A stretch of DNA of 64,000 nucleotides from Halomonas elongata DSM 2581 (GCF_000196875.2 NC_014532.2:620001-684000); one strand, 5' to 3'; counted from the stretch's first letter, positions 52,121-61,875 are shown. Notes: generated by a model from the sequence alone, not told the origin. Numbers and translations: made by a program.

Positions 52121-52387
52121 TCAGCGGAGCTGACTGTCCTTGCTGCCGCGGCGGTTGAAGGCGCTGGTGGCGCTGTCCCGCTTGTCGCGTTCGGCCTGGC
52201 AATCGATGCACAGGCGCACGCCGGGCACCGCTTCCCGGCGCGCCTCGGGGATCGGGGCGTCGCATTCCTCGCAGTGGCTGAGGCTTGCACCGCTCGGCAG
52301 GCGGCTGCGCGAACGCCGTACGGCGTCGTCGACCGTGCTTTCGATCTGTTCCTGCACGCCACCGTCTTTTGCCCAGCCGCCTGCCAT
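52121..52387 (-). CDS. DksA/TraR family C4 zinc-finger protein
   Basis: An 88-residue protein with a C-terminal zinc finger (CEECDAPIPEARREAVPGVRLCIDC) and a short N-terminal coiled segment. It lacks the long coiled coil of full DksA, so it matches the short TraR/YbiI class that may bind in the RNA polymerase secondary channel. It converges on the LysR gene with a 23-nt gap. Confidence 0.82.
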   Translation of the reverse strand: MAGGWAKDGGVQEQIESTVDDAVRRSRSRLPSGASLSHCEECDAPIPEARREAVPGVRLCIDCQAERDKRDSATSAFNRRGSKDSQLR

Positions 52388-52458
52388 GTCAGGCCTCCTG
52401 AAGATATGTTCGCTGTCCAGGTTTCAGCTTAGCGATTCACGCGAGCGCCGACCAGCGG

Positions 52459-52860
<402 letters not shown>

Positions 52861-52924
52861 GAATGACTCCTTGTGGTTGTATTGAATCAAGAGCTAAGGG
52901 CTCATGGCCTGGTTGGGTGCTTTG

Positions 52925-54157
52925 TCATGACAACGCTTCGTCGACGAGTTCGATCCAGTGTCGTACCGGCGTGCGGTCGGCACCGGCGAGGTGGCTCTGG
53001 CAACCGATATTGGCCGTCGCGATGACGTCTGGTCGGCCTTCTTCCAGGGCGTCGAGCTTGTTGTCGCGCAGTTGGGTGGCAAGCGTCGGTTGCGTGATGG
53101 AGTAGGTGCCCGCCGAGCCACAGCAGAGGTGGGCGTCGCGTACCGGCGTCAGTTGAAAACCGAGCCGGGCGAGCAGGCCCTCGACATGGCCACCGAGCCG
53201 TTGGGCATGCTGGAGGGTGCAGGGGCAGTGAAAGGCGAGCCGCCCGTTGTTCTCGAGTGACAGGCCGTCGAGCGGCTCGTCCTCGAGGATTTCCACCAGG
53301 TCCCTGGCCAGGGCGCTGACGCGGGCGGCCTTGTCGGCGTAGGCCGGATCATGGGCGAGCATCTCGCCATATTCCTTGACGAAGGCGCCACAGCCGCTGG
53401 CGGTCTGGACGATGGCCTCGCAGCCGGCTTCGATATGCGGCCACCAGGCGTCGATATTGGCCCGCGCCCGGTCGCGGCCGGCGTCCTGGGCGTCGAGATG
53501 GAAGTCGACGGCGCCGCAGCAGCCGGCCTCGGGGGCCGGCGTCAGGCCGATGCCGAGCCGGTCAAGCACGCGCGCGGTGGCGGCATTGGTGTTGGGCGAC
53601 AGACTGGGCTGGACGCATCCTTCGAGGATCAGCATCTGGCGCTCGTGGTCCCGCCCCTCGGGTCGGATGCCGGCGTCCACCGGCGTGGCGGGCAGCTTTT
53701 GCTTGAGCGTACCGGGTACCACTGGCTTGAAGGTCAGGCCGAGCTTGAGCAGGGCCCGGAAGCGCCGGGGATCGACCAGCGCCTTGCGCAGACCGAAACG
53801 CAGGGCACGTTCGCCGGCCTTGCGTGGCACGCGGCGCTCGATCTCGGCGCGGCCGATGTCGAGCAGCTTGTGATATTCCACGCCGGAAGGGCAGGTGGTC
53901 TCGCAGTTGCGGCAACTGAGGCAGCGGTCCAGGTGCAGCCGCGTCTCCTCGGTGGCCTGATGGTCGTCGTCGCGGCTCTCCAGCAGCGTCTTCATCAGGT
54001 AGATGCGGCCGCGCGGGCCGTCGCGTTCGTCGCCCAGCAACTGGTAGGTGGGGCAAGTAGCGTTGCAGAAGCCGCAGTGCACGCAGGTGCGCAGGACCCG
54101 CTCCGCCTCGCGGAGATGCGGCTGCTCCAGGTCTTGCTCGGTGAAATGGGTCTGCAT
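52925..54157 (-). CDS. glcF: Glycolate oxidase iron-sulfur subunit
   Basis: A 410-residue subunit with two 4Fe-4S ferredoxin motifs near the N-terminus (CVHCGFCNATCP and CLSCRNCETTCP) and two CCG domains (GCCGAVD and LCCGSAGTYS) characteristic of the heterodisulfide-reductase/GlpC family. It passes electrons from the GlcDE flavoproteins to the respiratory chain. ATG 54157 is one base after the glcE stop, so translation is coupled. Confidence 0.92.
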   Translation of the reverse strand: MQTHFTEQDLEQPHLREAERVLRTCVHCGFCNATCPTYQLLGDERDGPRGRIYLMKTLLESRDDDHQATEETRLHLDRCLSCRNCETTCPSGVEYHKLLDIGRAEIERRVPRKAGERALRFGLRKALVDPRRFRALLKLGLTFKPVVPGTLKQKLPATPVDAGIRPEGRDHERQMLILEGCVQPSLSPNTNAATARVLDRLGIGLTPAPEAGCCGAVDFHLDAQDAGRDRARANIDAWWPHIEAGCEAIVQTASGCGAFVKEYGEMLAHDPAYADKAARVSALARDLVEILEDEPLDGLSLENNGRLAFHCPCTLQHAQRLGGHVEGLLARLGFQLTPVRDAHLCCGSAGTYSITQPTLATQLRDNKLDALEEGRPDVIATANIGCQSHLAGADRTPVRHWIELVDEALS

Positions 54158-54158
54158 G

Positions 54159-55253
54159 TCAAAGCTCCGCGTAGAGTCGCCCGGGATTGAAGATGCCGTT
54201 GGGGTCGAGCTCGGCCTTGAGCCGCCGGTGGTACTTGGCAAGCACCGGCGACAGAGGCGTGAAGGGGCTGTCGGTGCCGGCTGTCCAGCGCGTGGCGTGG
54301 CCGCCCAGGCGCACCGCCTCGGCATGCACGCTCTCGTCCGGCGCGGCGCTGCGCAGCCAGCGCTGGGCGCCCGCCCAGTCGTGAAGCATGGTGGCCTCGT
54401 CGACATCCTCCAGCTCGGGCGCGGGCGCCTGCTGGGGAAGCGAGAGCCGCCACAGTGACCGCGGATCGTCCTGCCGAGTGAAGAAGTCCAGGTGCTGTTC
54501 CCGTAGCGACGCCCAGAAGGCGTCGTCCAGGGCGTCGCCGCCGAGTCGTTGGCCCGTGGCCTCGACCGAGCCGGGGCCACCTTCCAGGCGGATATGGAGG
54601 GCGCCGTCGAACCAGGTGGCGGCGGTGATCGGCAGCGGCTTTTGGCCCCATTCGACGAGGCGACGGCGGGCTTCGGCGAGGGGCATCTCGAGGCGCAGGC
54701 TGCGTTGGGCGGCCGGCTTCGGCAGTACCTTCAGGGAGACTTCGGCGAGCAGGCCGAGGCTGCCCTGGGCACCGACCATCAGCCGCGACAGGTCGTAACC
54801 GGCCACGTTCTTCATCACTTCGCCGCCGAAGCGCAGCGATTCGCCGTGTCGGTCGATCAGGCGGATGCCCAGCACGAAGTCGCGCACGCTTCCGGCCCAG
54901 GGGCGGCGCGGCCCCGACAGACCGCTGGCGACCATGCCGCCGACGGTGGCGGTGTCGCCGAAGTGAGGTGGTTCGAAGGGTAGCCGTTGCCCCTGCTCGT
55001 CGAGGCGCGCTTCCAGCTCGGCCAGGGGCGTGCCGGCGCGGACCGAGACGATCAATTCCACCGGGTCATAGCGGGTGATGCCGCAGTGCTCGCGGGTGGA
55101 GAGTGTCTCGCCAGTGACGGGCCGGCCATGGAAGGCCTTGGTGTCGCCGCCGACGATACGCAGCGGCGTGCCCTCGGCATCGGCGCGGCGGATGCGCTCG
55201 CCGAGTGCCTCGCTGATGTCCCGGTCCGGCAGGGAGTGATGCTGTGATGCCAT
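54159..55253 (-). CDS. glcE: Glycolate oxidase FAD-binding subunit
   Basis: A 364-residue FAD-binding protein of the PCMH/VAO type, shorter than GlcD. The FAD loop is in TPLRIVGGDTKAFHG and GMVASGLSGPRRPWAGSVRDFVLG. It forms a complex with GlcD and GlcF that oxidises glycolate to glyoxylate. Nine bases separate it from glcD upstream. Confidence 0.9.
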   Translation of the reverse strand: MASQHHSLPDRDISEALGERIRRADAEGTPLRIVGGDTKAFHGRPVTGETLSTREHCGITRYDPVELIVSVRAGTPLAELEARLDEQGQRLPFEPPHFGDTATVGGMVASGLSGPRRPWAGSVRDFVLGIRLIDRHGESLRFGGEVMKNVAGYDLSRLMVGAQGSLGLLAEVSLKVLPKPAAQRSLRLEMPLAEARRRLVEWGQKPLPITAATWFDGALHIRLEGGPGSVEATGQRLGGDALDDAFWASLREQHLDFFTRQDDPRSLWRLSLPQQAPAPELEDVDEATMLHDWAGAQRWLRSAAPDESVHAEAVRLGGHATRWTAGTDSPFTPLSPVLAKYHRRLKAELDPNGIFNPGRLYAEL

Positions 55254-55262
55254 GATGACTCC

Positions 55263-56762
55263 TCAGAAACGGGGCAGCTCGGGGTGTGGCAGCTCGCCGT
55301 GGTGCACGTGCATGGCACCGAACTCGGCGCAACGGGCCAGGGTGGGAATGTTCTTGCCCGGGTTGAGCAGGCCCACCGGATCGAAGGCTGCCTTCACGGC
55401 GTGGAAGGTGGTCAGCTCGCCGGTCGGGAACTGGACGCACATCTGGTTGATCTTCTCGCGCCCCACGCCGTGCTCACCGGTGATCGAACCGCCGGCCGCC
55501 ACGCAGGCTTCGAGTATCCGGCCTCCCAGGGCCTCGGCACGTTCGAGCTCGCCTTCGCGGTTGGCGTCGAACAGGATCAGCGGGTGCATGTTGCCGTCGC
55601 CGGCATGGAAGACGTTGGCGACCCTCAGGCCGTACTCGGCGGAGAGTTCGGCAATGGTGCCGAGGACCTCGGGCAGGGCGCGGCGCGGGATGGTGCCGTC
55701 CATGCAGTAGTAGTCCGGCGAGATGCGTCCCACCGCCGGGAAGGCGTTCTTGCGGCCGGACCAGAAGCGCGCCCGCTCGGCCTCGTCGCGGGCGAGTCGG
55801 ATATCGGTGGCGCCGGCGCTTTCGAGCACGCCGCGTACCGTGTCGACGTCGTCGTCCACGTCGGCCTCCACGCCGTCCAGCTCGCAGAGCAGGATCGCTT
55901 CCGCCTCCACCGGGTAGCCGGCGTGGATGAAGTCCTCGGCGGCGCGAATCGCCAGGTTGTCCATCATCTCCAGGCCGCCGGGGACGATGCCCGCGGCGAT
56001 GATGTCGCCCACCGCCTTGCCGGCCTTGCCGACGTCGTCGAAGCTGGCCATCACCACCTTGGCCGTCTCGGGCTTGGGCAGCAGCTTGACGGTAACCTCG
56101 GTCACCACGCCGAGCATGCCTTCGGAGCCGTTGAACAGCGCGAGCAGATCGAAGCCCGGGGCATCCAGGGCCTCGCCGCCGAGTCGCATCCGTTCGCCCT
56201 CGAGGGTGACGATCTCCAGGGCGAGCACGTTGTGCACCGTCAGGCCGTACTTCAGGCAGTGCACGCCGCCGGCATTCTCGGCCACGTTGCCGCCGATGGA
56301 GCAGGCGATCTGCGACGACGGGTCGGGTGCGTAGTAGAGCCCGTGGGGGGCCGCCGCTTCGGAGATGGCCAGGTTGCGAACGCCGGGCTGGACGCGGGCG
56401 ATGCGCGCCTCCGGATCGATGCTCAGGATGCGCTGGAAGCGCGACATCACCAGCAGCACGCCGCGCTCCAGCGGCAGGGCACCGCCGGACAGTCCGGTGC
56501 CGGCGCCGCGCGTGACCACGGGGACGCCGAGCTCATGGCAACGGCGCATCAGGGTGACGACCTGATCGAGATCACTGGGCAAGGCCACCAGCATGGGCAG
56601 TACGCGATAGGCGGCCAGACCGTCGCACTCGAAGGGACGCAGGTCCTCCTCGCGGTGCAGCAGGGTCATGCCCGGCAGGGCGGTTTGCAGCTCGGCGAGC
56701 ACCTCCGCCTTGTCGCGGCGGGGCAACTCGCCGTCGAGTCGCTCGTCGAAGAGGAGATTCAT
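55263..56762 (-). CDS. glcD: Glycolate oxidase catalytic FAD-linked subunit
   Basis: A 499-residue FAD-linked oxidase: VVTRGAGTGLSGGALP is the FAD-binding loop, SIGGNVAENAGGVHCLKYG the second contact, and the C-terminal domain ends with GSITGEHGVGREK and LLNPGKNIP. SD GGAG lies 6 nt ahead of ATG 56762. It is the first gene of glcDEFG. No GlcC-type regulator is adjacent. Confidence 0.93.
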   Translation of the reverse strand: MNLLFDERLDGELPRRDKAEVLAELQTALPGMTLLHREEDLRPFECDGLAAYRVLPMLVALPSDLDQVVTLMRRCHELGVPVVTRGAGTGLSGGALPLERGVLLVMSRFQRILSIDPEARIARVQPGVRNLAISEAAAPHGLYYAPDPSSQIACSIGGNVAENAGGVHCLKYGLTVHNVLALEIVTLEGERMRLGGEALDAPGFDLLALFNGSEGMLGVVTEVTVKLLPKPETAKVVMASFDDVGKAGKAVGDIIAAGIVPGGLEMMDNLAIRAAEDFIHAGYPVEAEAILLCELDGVEADVDDDVDTVRGVLESAGATDIRLARDEAERARFWSGRKNAFPAVGRISPDYYCMDGTIPRRALPEVLGTIAELSAEYGLRVANVFHAGDGNMHPLILFDANREGELERAEALGGRILEACVAAGGSITGEHGVGREKINQMCVQFPTGELTTFHAVKAAFDPVGLLNPGKNIPTLARCAEFGAMHVHHGELPHPELPRF

Positions 56763-57037
56763 GGTGGCTCCGGTGTCACGGAATGGCATCCACTGATCTC
56801 GATGCTAGGGAATAGTGCATCATAAATCTATGGAATTATTTTCCGTTTTTTGCGGTCGATGGAGTGGATAGCACGGCGACCGCCCTTGGCCGAATCGCCG
56901 CCCTGTCCCGTCATGCTGTACCACGATAGGCGCTGTTGACGGCTCTGGCGACTCCAGGATCATTGGTCTTACCAGTTGCGACGAGATGACCGTCGAATCC
57001 CGTGGGCGTCATCAGGCTGGCGATTCAAGGGGTTGGC

Positions 57038-57160
57038 TGGCATTTCAAACACGGCTTCCCCGTCGTGGCGTACGAATGGCTATACCAATGGACAAGAGGC
57101 GTGCTGGCTGCATTGGCGGGAGGGGACAACTGCTGGCACTATCGGCACTTCCCTTTATCG
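57038..57160 (+). pseudogene. Possible decayed fragment of an IS30-type transposase
   Basis: In one frame the translation reads KHGFPVVAYEWLYQW and, further on, AGGDNCWHYRH. In IS30 transposases the corresponding parts read like VSHEWIYQ and GGDLWRHLRH, and an overlapping frame reads MDKRRAG like the family's DKRAGG. No full gene, terminal repeats or target duplication were seen. The 414-nt gap (56763-57176) otherwise holds only the glcD and GST upstream regions, including an A+T-rich stretch at 56815-56850. This is a weak resemblance read by eye. Confidence 0.35.
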
Positions 57161-57176
57161 AATGCGAGGAGTCGGC

Positions 57177-57884
57177 ATGACACGGGTGCTCTACGATCTC
57201 TGTGGCCTTGACGAGGCGCTGCGTTTTTCTCCCTACTGCTGGCGGGTACGCTATGCCCTGGCCCACAAGGGACTCGATGTCGAGACGCGCCCCTGGCGCT
57301 TCACCGAGAAGCAGGCCCTGGCCTTCGCCAATCATGACAAGGTGCCGGTGCTCGTCGATGGCGAGACGGTCGTCCCCGAAAGCTACGAGATCCTGCGTTA
57401 CCTGGACCGCACCTATCCCGAGGCGCCGCTGCTGGGTGACGGCGTGGCGGATGCGCGCGGGCGTTTCTTTGCACATTATGCCGAGCGTTCCCTGGCACCG
57501 GCGATGCTGCGCATCATCATCATGGATCTGCTCAGCGCCATTCATCCCGACGACCGCGCCTATTTCCGCGAGTCCCGCGAGAAGCGCTTCGGCCGCAGCC
57601 TGGAGGAGTTCCATTCGCCGGTGAGGGGGCTTTCGCAGCTCGATACCGCTCTGGAGCCGTTGCGCGGACGCCTCGCGGAGGCGCCGTATCTCGATGGCGA
57701 GGCACCGGGCGGGGCCGACTACATCGTCTTCGGCAACTTCATGTGGGCGCGTTGCGTCTCCAGCGCCGACCTGGTCTCCAATGCCGATCCGGTCTATGCC
57801 TGGCTCGAGCGCATGCTCGACCTGTATGACGGGCTGGGCCGCCAGGCGACGCGGATTACGGATATTGAGGGCGCTTACCGCTGA
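57177..57884 (+). CDS. Glutathione S-transferase family protein
   Basis: A 235-residue protein. The N-terminal thioredoxin-like domain has SPYCWRVRYALAHKGLD, the cis-proline in HDKVPVLVDG, and ESYEILRYLD, which contacts glutathione; a helical C-terminal domain follows. The layout resembles GSTs of the beta-etherase-like subgroup. ATG 57177 with GAGGAG 6 nt upstream is used; the long in-frame extension runs through the possible transposase remnant. It converges on the phosphoribosyltransferase gene. Substrate unknown. Confidence 0.85.
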   Translation: MTRVLYDLCGLDEALRFSPYCWRVRYALAHKGLDVETRPWRFTEKQALAFANHDKVPVLVDGETVVPESYEILRYLDRTYPEAPLLGDGVADARGRFFAHYAERSLAPAMLRIIIMDLLSAIHPDDRAYFRESREKRFGRSLEEFHSPVRGLSQLDTALEPLRGRLAEAPYLDGEAPGGADYIVFGNFMWARCVSSADLVSNADPVYAWLERMLDLYDGLGRQATRITDIEGAYR

Positions 57885-57899
57885 AGAGCGGGAGGGCTC

Positions 57900-58523
57900 T
57901 TATCCCGGCTGGCTGCCCAGTAAGCGAATCACTTCATCGTCGTCGACCGGCTCGAAATCGGCGTAGAACTGGCCGACGGCACGAAAGTGCGCCGGTGCCT
58001 CGGGGCAGATCACCTCGTCGGCGAGACGTTCCAACCGTGCCAGGGTTTCCGGTGGCGCCACGCCCAGGGCGGCGATCAGGCGCGCCGGGCCGCGTGGTCG
58101 CAGGCTTTCCAGTGCGGTTGTCATGGTCGCTCCGGTGGCGCTGCCATCATCCACCACCACGACGATGCGCTCGGCAGGATCGATGGGCGCGCGCACCGGC
58201 GTATAGCGCTGGCGGCGTTCCGCGATCAGTGCCTGCTGTCGTTCGATTTCCCGGTTGATCGCGGCCTCGCCGAAGCGATTGGCGGTGTCCTCGAGCCAGA
58301 TTCGGTCACCCTCGCCGACGGCACCGATGGCGAATTCCGGGTTGCCCGGCGCGCCGAGCTTGCGCACCAGCACGACATCCAGCTCGCCCTCCAGGATATC
58401 GGCGATGCGTCGCCCCATGGGCACGCCGCCCCGGGGGATGGCGAGAATCAACGGATTCTGCCCTTTCAGATGGGAGAGCCGCCGTGCCAGCGACTCGGCG
58501 GCTTCCAGTCGATGACGGAACAT
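57900..58523 (-). CDS. Phosphoribosyltransferase family protein
   Basis: A 207-residue protein with the PRPP-binding motif VVVVDDGSATGATM and an N-terminal AIPRGGVPMGRRIA segment, followed by VRKLGAPGNPEFAIGA. This set is typical of a stand-alone PRTase group of unknown base specificity. GAGG lies ahead of ATG 58523. It lies 58 nt after the OHCU decarboxylase gene in the same direction, so purine salvage alongside urate breakdown is possible but unproven. Confidence 0.82.
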   Translation of the reverse strand: MFRHRLEAAESLARRLSHLKGQNPLILAIPRGGVPMGRRIADILEGELDVVLVRKLGAPGNPEFAIGAVGEGDRIWLEDTANRFGEAAINREIERQQALIAERRQRYTPVRAPIDPAERIVVVVDDGSATGATMTTALESLRPRGPARLIAALGVAPPETLARLERLADEVICPEAPAHFRAVGQFYADFEPVDDDEVIRLLGSQPG

Positions 58524-58581
58524 CGCGTCGTCCTCAATGCCGCTTGCCGTTCCGTCAGTATAGTGCGCCTGCCCCGAGCGT

Positions 58582-59106
58582 TCAGGCGACGCGGTCGTGC
58601 AGGCGGAAGGCTGCGATCCGGTTGATCTGTTCGATGGCGGTGCGGCGCTCTTCGGCGGGATCGTTCTTCAGGCGCGTCTCGAAGGCGTCGAGAATGGCAT
58701 GGCGGTCGCTGCCCTTGACGGCCATCACGAAGGGAAAGCCGAACCGCGCCTTGTAGGCCTCGTTCAGGCGTTCGAAGCGGGCCATCTCTTCCGGCGTGCA
58801 CTGGTCGAGGCCGGCGCCGGCCTGCTCCCGGGTGGAGTCGTCGGTGAGTTCGCCGGCGATGGCGGCCTTGCCGGCCAGGTCGGGGTGGGCGCGAATCACT
58901 TCCAGCTGACGCTCGGCATCGGCCGAGGCGAGCACCTCGCCCATGACGGCGGCGAGTCCTTCCGGAGTGTCCTGAGCGGCGCCCAGACCACGTTCCCAGG
59001 CCAGCTCGGCCACCCAGGGCGAGTGCTCGTAAATGTCACCATACTGATTAATGAAGGCGGCCCGATCCAGCGTGCTGGGACGGGGGGAGAGCTGCTTGTC
59101 ACTCAT
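58582..59106 (-). CDS. uraD: 2-oxo-4-hydroxy-4-carboxy-5-ureidoimidazoline (OHCU) decarboxylase
   Basis: A 174-residue helical enzyme that makes (S)-allantoin from OHCU, the third step of urate breakdown. The catalytic HPDLAGKAA motif and the substrate-binding FGFPFVMAVKG motif are present. SD AAGGAG is 8 nt ahead of ATG 59106. It is divergent from the HIU hydrolase gene with a TGTATACA site in the gap. Confidence 0.93.
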   Translation of the reverse strand: MSDKQLSPRPSTLDRAAFINQYGDIYEHSPWVAELAWERGLGAAQDTPEGLAAVMGEVLASADAERQLEVIRAHPDLAGKAAIAGELTDDSTREQAGAGLDQCTPEEMARFERLNEAYKARFGFPFVMAVKGSDRHAILDAFETRLKNDPAEERRTAIEQINRIAAFRLHDRVA

Positions 59107-59164
59107 GGCGGAGGTCTCCTTGCGGGTCGGGAAATCAGGTTAGCATTGTCGTGTTCCTACAAAC

Positions 59165-59172
59165 TGTATACA
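59165..59172. promoter_or_regulatory. TGTATACA palindrome between uraD and the HIU hydrolase gene
   Basis: TGTATACAA, an 8-bp perfect palindrome plus one base, in the 199-nt divergent gap. GTATACAA also occurs at 61046-61053 ahead of the GntR gene of the cluster. It is a candidate FCD/GntR operator. A second dyad, GTACC-N6-GGTAC (59189-59204), lies just downstream. Confidence 0.45.
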
Positions 59173-59305
59173 AAAAATGTTTTGAAATGTACCCTTGATG
59201 GTACTAAAAGTGTCTTCAAAGCGACGCGTCCGCTGGCGCCGCCATCGAGGGTGAGCGTCAGGCAAGGCATGGGCACGTCGGTTCCATCGACTGGAGGAGA
59301 AACAC

Positions 59306-59659
59306 ATGGGATACCTGACGACACACGTGCTGGATACATCATCGGGGCTTCCGGGCAAGGGCATCCGCATCGAGGTCTATCGCCTCGAAGGCGACGAGCG
59401 CACCCGGCTGACCGAGGTCGTCACCAATGACGACGGTCGTTGCGATGCCCCCATCCTGGAAGGCGAGGCCTTCAGCGTCGGTGAATACGAGCTGGTCTTC
59501 CATGCCGGCGAATACCTGGATCGGCAGGGTGTGCCCGGCGATGCGCCGCGCTTTCTGGACGTGATTCCGCTGCGCTTCGGCGTGGCCGATGCGTCCCAGC
59601 ATTATCATGTGCCGCTGCTGCTGTCGCCCTACAGCTACTCCACCTATCGGGGTAGCTGA
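59306..59659 (+). CDS. uraH: 5-hydroxyisourate hydrolase
   Basis: A 117-residue transthyretin-like enzyme that hydrolyses 5-hydroxyisourate to OHCU. It has the N-terminal signature [14 protein letters not shown] (catalytic histidine) and the diagnostic C-terminal YRGS tetrapeptide. SD GGAGG is present ahead of ATG 59306. PuuD follows 51 nt later, so hydroxyisourate is made and used within one operon. Confidence 0.95.
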   Translation: MGYLTTHVLDTSSGLPGKGIRIEVYRLEGDERTRLTEVVTNDDGRCDAPILEGEAFSVGEYELVFHAGEYLDRQGVPGDAPRFLDVIPLRFGVADASQHYHVPLLLSPYSYSTYRGS

Positions 59660-59710
59660 GGGAAGCGTTAACCAAGACAACAACCGCATAATTCCAACGA
59701 GGCCTGACCG

Positions 59711-60967
59711 ATGGAAGCCTATTTACTGGATTTCGCCAACCTCCTGTTGAGGTGGCTGCATGTGATCGCCGCCATTGCCTGGATCGGCGAGTCGATCTAT
59801 TTCGTGATGCTGGACAACAGCCTGCGTCCTCCCAAGGCGGACGAGGACAAGCGCAAGGGCGTGTTCGGCGAGATGTGGGCCGTGCACGGCGGTGGCTTTT
59901 ACCATAACCAGAAGTACGCCAGTGCCCCGGCAAAGCTGCCCGAGGATCTGCACTGGTCGTTCTGGAAGTCCTACGCCACCTGGCTTTCCGGGTTCGGGCT
60001 GTTCGTGCTGCTGTACATGGCCAATCCGAGCTTCTATCTGGTCAATCCCGGCAGCGACTGGGCGTGGGCCGCCAATCTGAGCGGCTGGCAGGCCAATGTG
60101 GTGGCGCTGCTGTTCCTGCTCGGCGGCTGGGTGGTCTATAACGAGCTGTGCAAGCGCATCAGCCCCAATATGGATCGCGACGGGATTCTGAGTCTCGCCG
60201 TGGCCGTGATGATGGTGGTGGTCGCCTATCTGAGCACCCAGATCTTCTCCGGCCGGGCCGCCTTCCTGTTGACCGGCGCGGTCATGGCCACCGCCATGTC
60301 GGCGAACGTCTTCTTCTGGATCATCCCCGGCCAGCGCCGCATGGTGAAGGCGATGAAGGCCGGCGAGACGCCGAATCCGCTGGACGGCAAGCGGGGCAAG
60401 CAGCGCTCGGTGCACAACACCTACTTCACGCTGCCAGTGGTGTTGCTGATGATCAGCAACCACTACTCCTTCGCGTATTCCCACGACCTGGCCTGGGTGA
60501 TCATGACGTTGTTCATCTTCGCCGGGGCCTTGATCCGCCAGTTCTTCGTGCTGATGCACGCCGGTCAGATCAAGCCGGCCTATCCGGCTGCCGGGGTCGT
60601 CCTGATCCTGGTGGCGGTGTGGATCGGCGCGCCGGCCAGCGGCGGCGGCGATGCCACGACTGCACCCGCCGAGGCCAGCGCCACGACGAACGCCGAGTCG
60701 GGCGAGCCGGTGGCGGCTTCCGGTGTCGAGGCGGCCGGGCACGCCGAGCAGATCATCATCGATCGCTGCGCCCAGTGCCATGCCGAAAACCCGACCTATG
60801 ACGGCTTCGCGGCGGCGCCGGCCGGCGTGGTGCTGGAAACGCCCGAGCAGATCCTGCGCCAGGTCGGGCAGATCAAACAAGTGGTGGCGAGTGGCTACAT
60901 GCCGCTGGGCAACGTCACCAAGATGACCGACGGGGAGCGCAGCGAGATCGCCAACTGGTCGCCCTGA
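59711..60967 (+). CDS. puuD: Urate hydroxylase PuuD (membrane-bound urate oxidase with cytochrome c domain)
   Basis: A 418-residue protein. The N-terminal part (residues about 1-310) has eight hydrophobic helices of the DUF989/PuuD domain; the C-terminal part is a periplasmic cytochrome c domain with the haem motif CAQCH and an axial methionine probably in YMPLGN. It oxidises urate to 5-hydroxyisourate and passes electrons to the respiratory chain rather than O2 directly. A low-complexity Ala/Thr/Glu linker (residues about 312-345) joins the parts. It takes the place of soluble uricase, which is absent here. Confidence 0.93.
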   Translation: MEAYLLDFANLLLRWLHVIAAIAWIGESIYFVMLDNSLRPPKADEDKRKGVFGEMWAVHGGGFYHNQKYASAPAKLPEDLHWSFWKSYATWLSGFGLFVLLYMANPSFYLVNPGSDWAWAANLSGWQANVVALLFLLGGWVVYNELCKRISPNMDRDGILSLAVAVMMVVVAYLSTQIFSGRAAFLLTGAVMATAMSANVFFWIIPGQRRMVKAMKAGETPNPLDGKRGKQRSVHNTYFTLPVVLLMISNHYSFAYSHDLAWVIMTLFIFAGALIRQFFVLMHAGQIKPAYPAAGVVLILVAVWIGAPASGGGDATTAPAEASATTNAESGEPVAASGVEAAGHAEQIIIDRCAQCHAENPTYDGFAAAPAGVVLETPEQILRQVGQIKQVVASGYMPLGNVTKMTDGERSEIANWSP

Positions 60968-60994
60968 ACCGGTTTCGACCCGCTACGCAGCGAC

Positions 60995-61024
60995 CCGCCG
61001 CCCGCCGATTTCGGCGGGCGGCGG
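60995..61024 (+). terminator. Hairpin terminator after puuD
   Basis: A perfect 13-bp G+C stem (60995-61007 with 61012-61024) and ATTT loop, 28 nt after the puuD stop. The T run after it is poor. Confidence 0.6.
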
Positions 61025-61045
61025 TCGTGTCGACGACAGGAATGC

Positions 61046-61053
61046 GTATACAA
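61046..61053. promoter_or_regulatory. GTATACAA site upstream of the urate-cluster GntR gene
   Basis: GTATACAA shares its eight bases with TGTATACAA at 59165-59173. It lies about 40 nt before ATG 61092, in the likely promoter, and could mediate autoregulation. TACAAT inside it could also be a -10 element, so the repeat may be partly coincidental. Confidence 0.35.
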
Positions 61054-61091
61054 TGAGCGGCGTATCGGGTTTGCAGGGAGATGAGCGATCC

Positions 61092-61832
61092 ATGAACCAG
61101 CGTCGGGCCGCAACCGAGCACAAGACCAACGAAAGGGTGGGTCGTCCCGGCAAGAACGGGGATGGCCCCGAACGTCACGAGACGATCTATCACGCCATCA
61201 GCGATGCCATCATCGAGCACCGTCTGAAACCCGGTGCCCGGCTGCGCGAGGACGCCTTGTCCGAAGTGTTCGGCGTCAGCCGCACCGGCATCCGCAAGAT
61301 CCTGCAGCGTCTCGCCCTGGAGCAACTGGTGACGCTGACGCCCCGGCGGGGCGCGAGTGTCACGCGGCCCACCGCCGACGAGGCCAAGGATGTCTTCGAT
61401 GCCCGCCAGATGATCGAATGCGGTCTGATGCCGGAGGTCGCACGGCGCATGACGCCGGAGGCAGCCCAGGAGTTGCGTGACATGGCGCGTCGCGAACGCG
61501 AGGCGCTCAAGGGTGGCGAACAGAGTGCCGCCATCAAGCTTTCCGCCGCCTTCCACGGTCGACTGGCGCGCCTGTCGGGCAATGCCACCCTGGCGGATTT
61601 CGTCGAGCGACTCTGTTCGCGCTCCTCACTGATTCTCGCCGTCTATGGCAATGCCGGTCACCTGGGCTGCGAATCCCACGACCATGAAGACCTGCTGGGC
61701 TTTCTCGAACAGGGTAATGGCGAACGCGCCCAAGCCTTCATGAGCCGCCACCTGAAAGCCATCGAGGCGTCCCTCTCCATCCATGAGGAGGAAGAGGAAA
61801 CGCCGGATCTGTATCGCATCTTTTCCGCTTGA
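61092..61832 (+). CDS. GntR family regulator with FCD domain (urate-cluster regulator)
   Basis: A 246-residue regulator. A charged N-terminal extension of about 30 residues precedes the GntR winged helix (LREDALSEVFGVSRTGIRKILQRLALEQLVTL) and FCD domain (ARQMIECGLMPEVARRM, AAFHGRLARLSGN, ESHDHEDLL). ATG 61092 has a GGGAG about 12 nt upstream; ATG 61053 is in frame but has no SD. Placed between puuD and the NCS1 permeases, it most likely controls purine or urate use. Confidence 0.87.
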   Translation: MNQRRAATEHKTNERVGRPGKNGDGPERHETIYHAISDAIIEHRLKPGARLREDALSEVFGVSRTGIRKILQRLALEQLVTLTPRRGASVTRPTADEAKDVFDARQMIECGLMPEVARRMTPEAAQELRDMARREREALKGGEQSAAIKLSAAFHGRLARLSGNATLADFVERLCSRSSLILAVYGNAGHLGCESHDHEDLLGFLEQGNGERAQAFMSRHLKAIEASLSIHEEEEETPDLYRIFSA

Positions 61833-61875
61833 GCGCAGACCAGCTTCCCGCGCTGGTCTTGGCGTGCTCTGACCG

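Noticed and set aside
55284..56825. Plus-strand open frame of 513 codons
   Set aside because: Antisense to glcD, which shows complete family motifs; the product has no recognisable domain.
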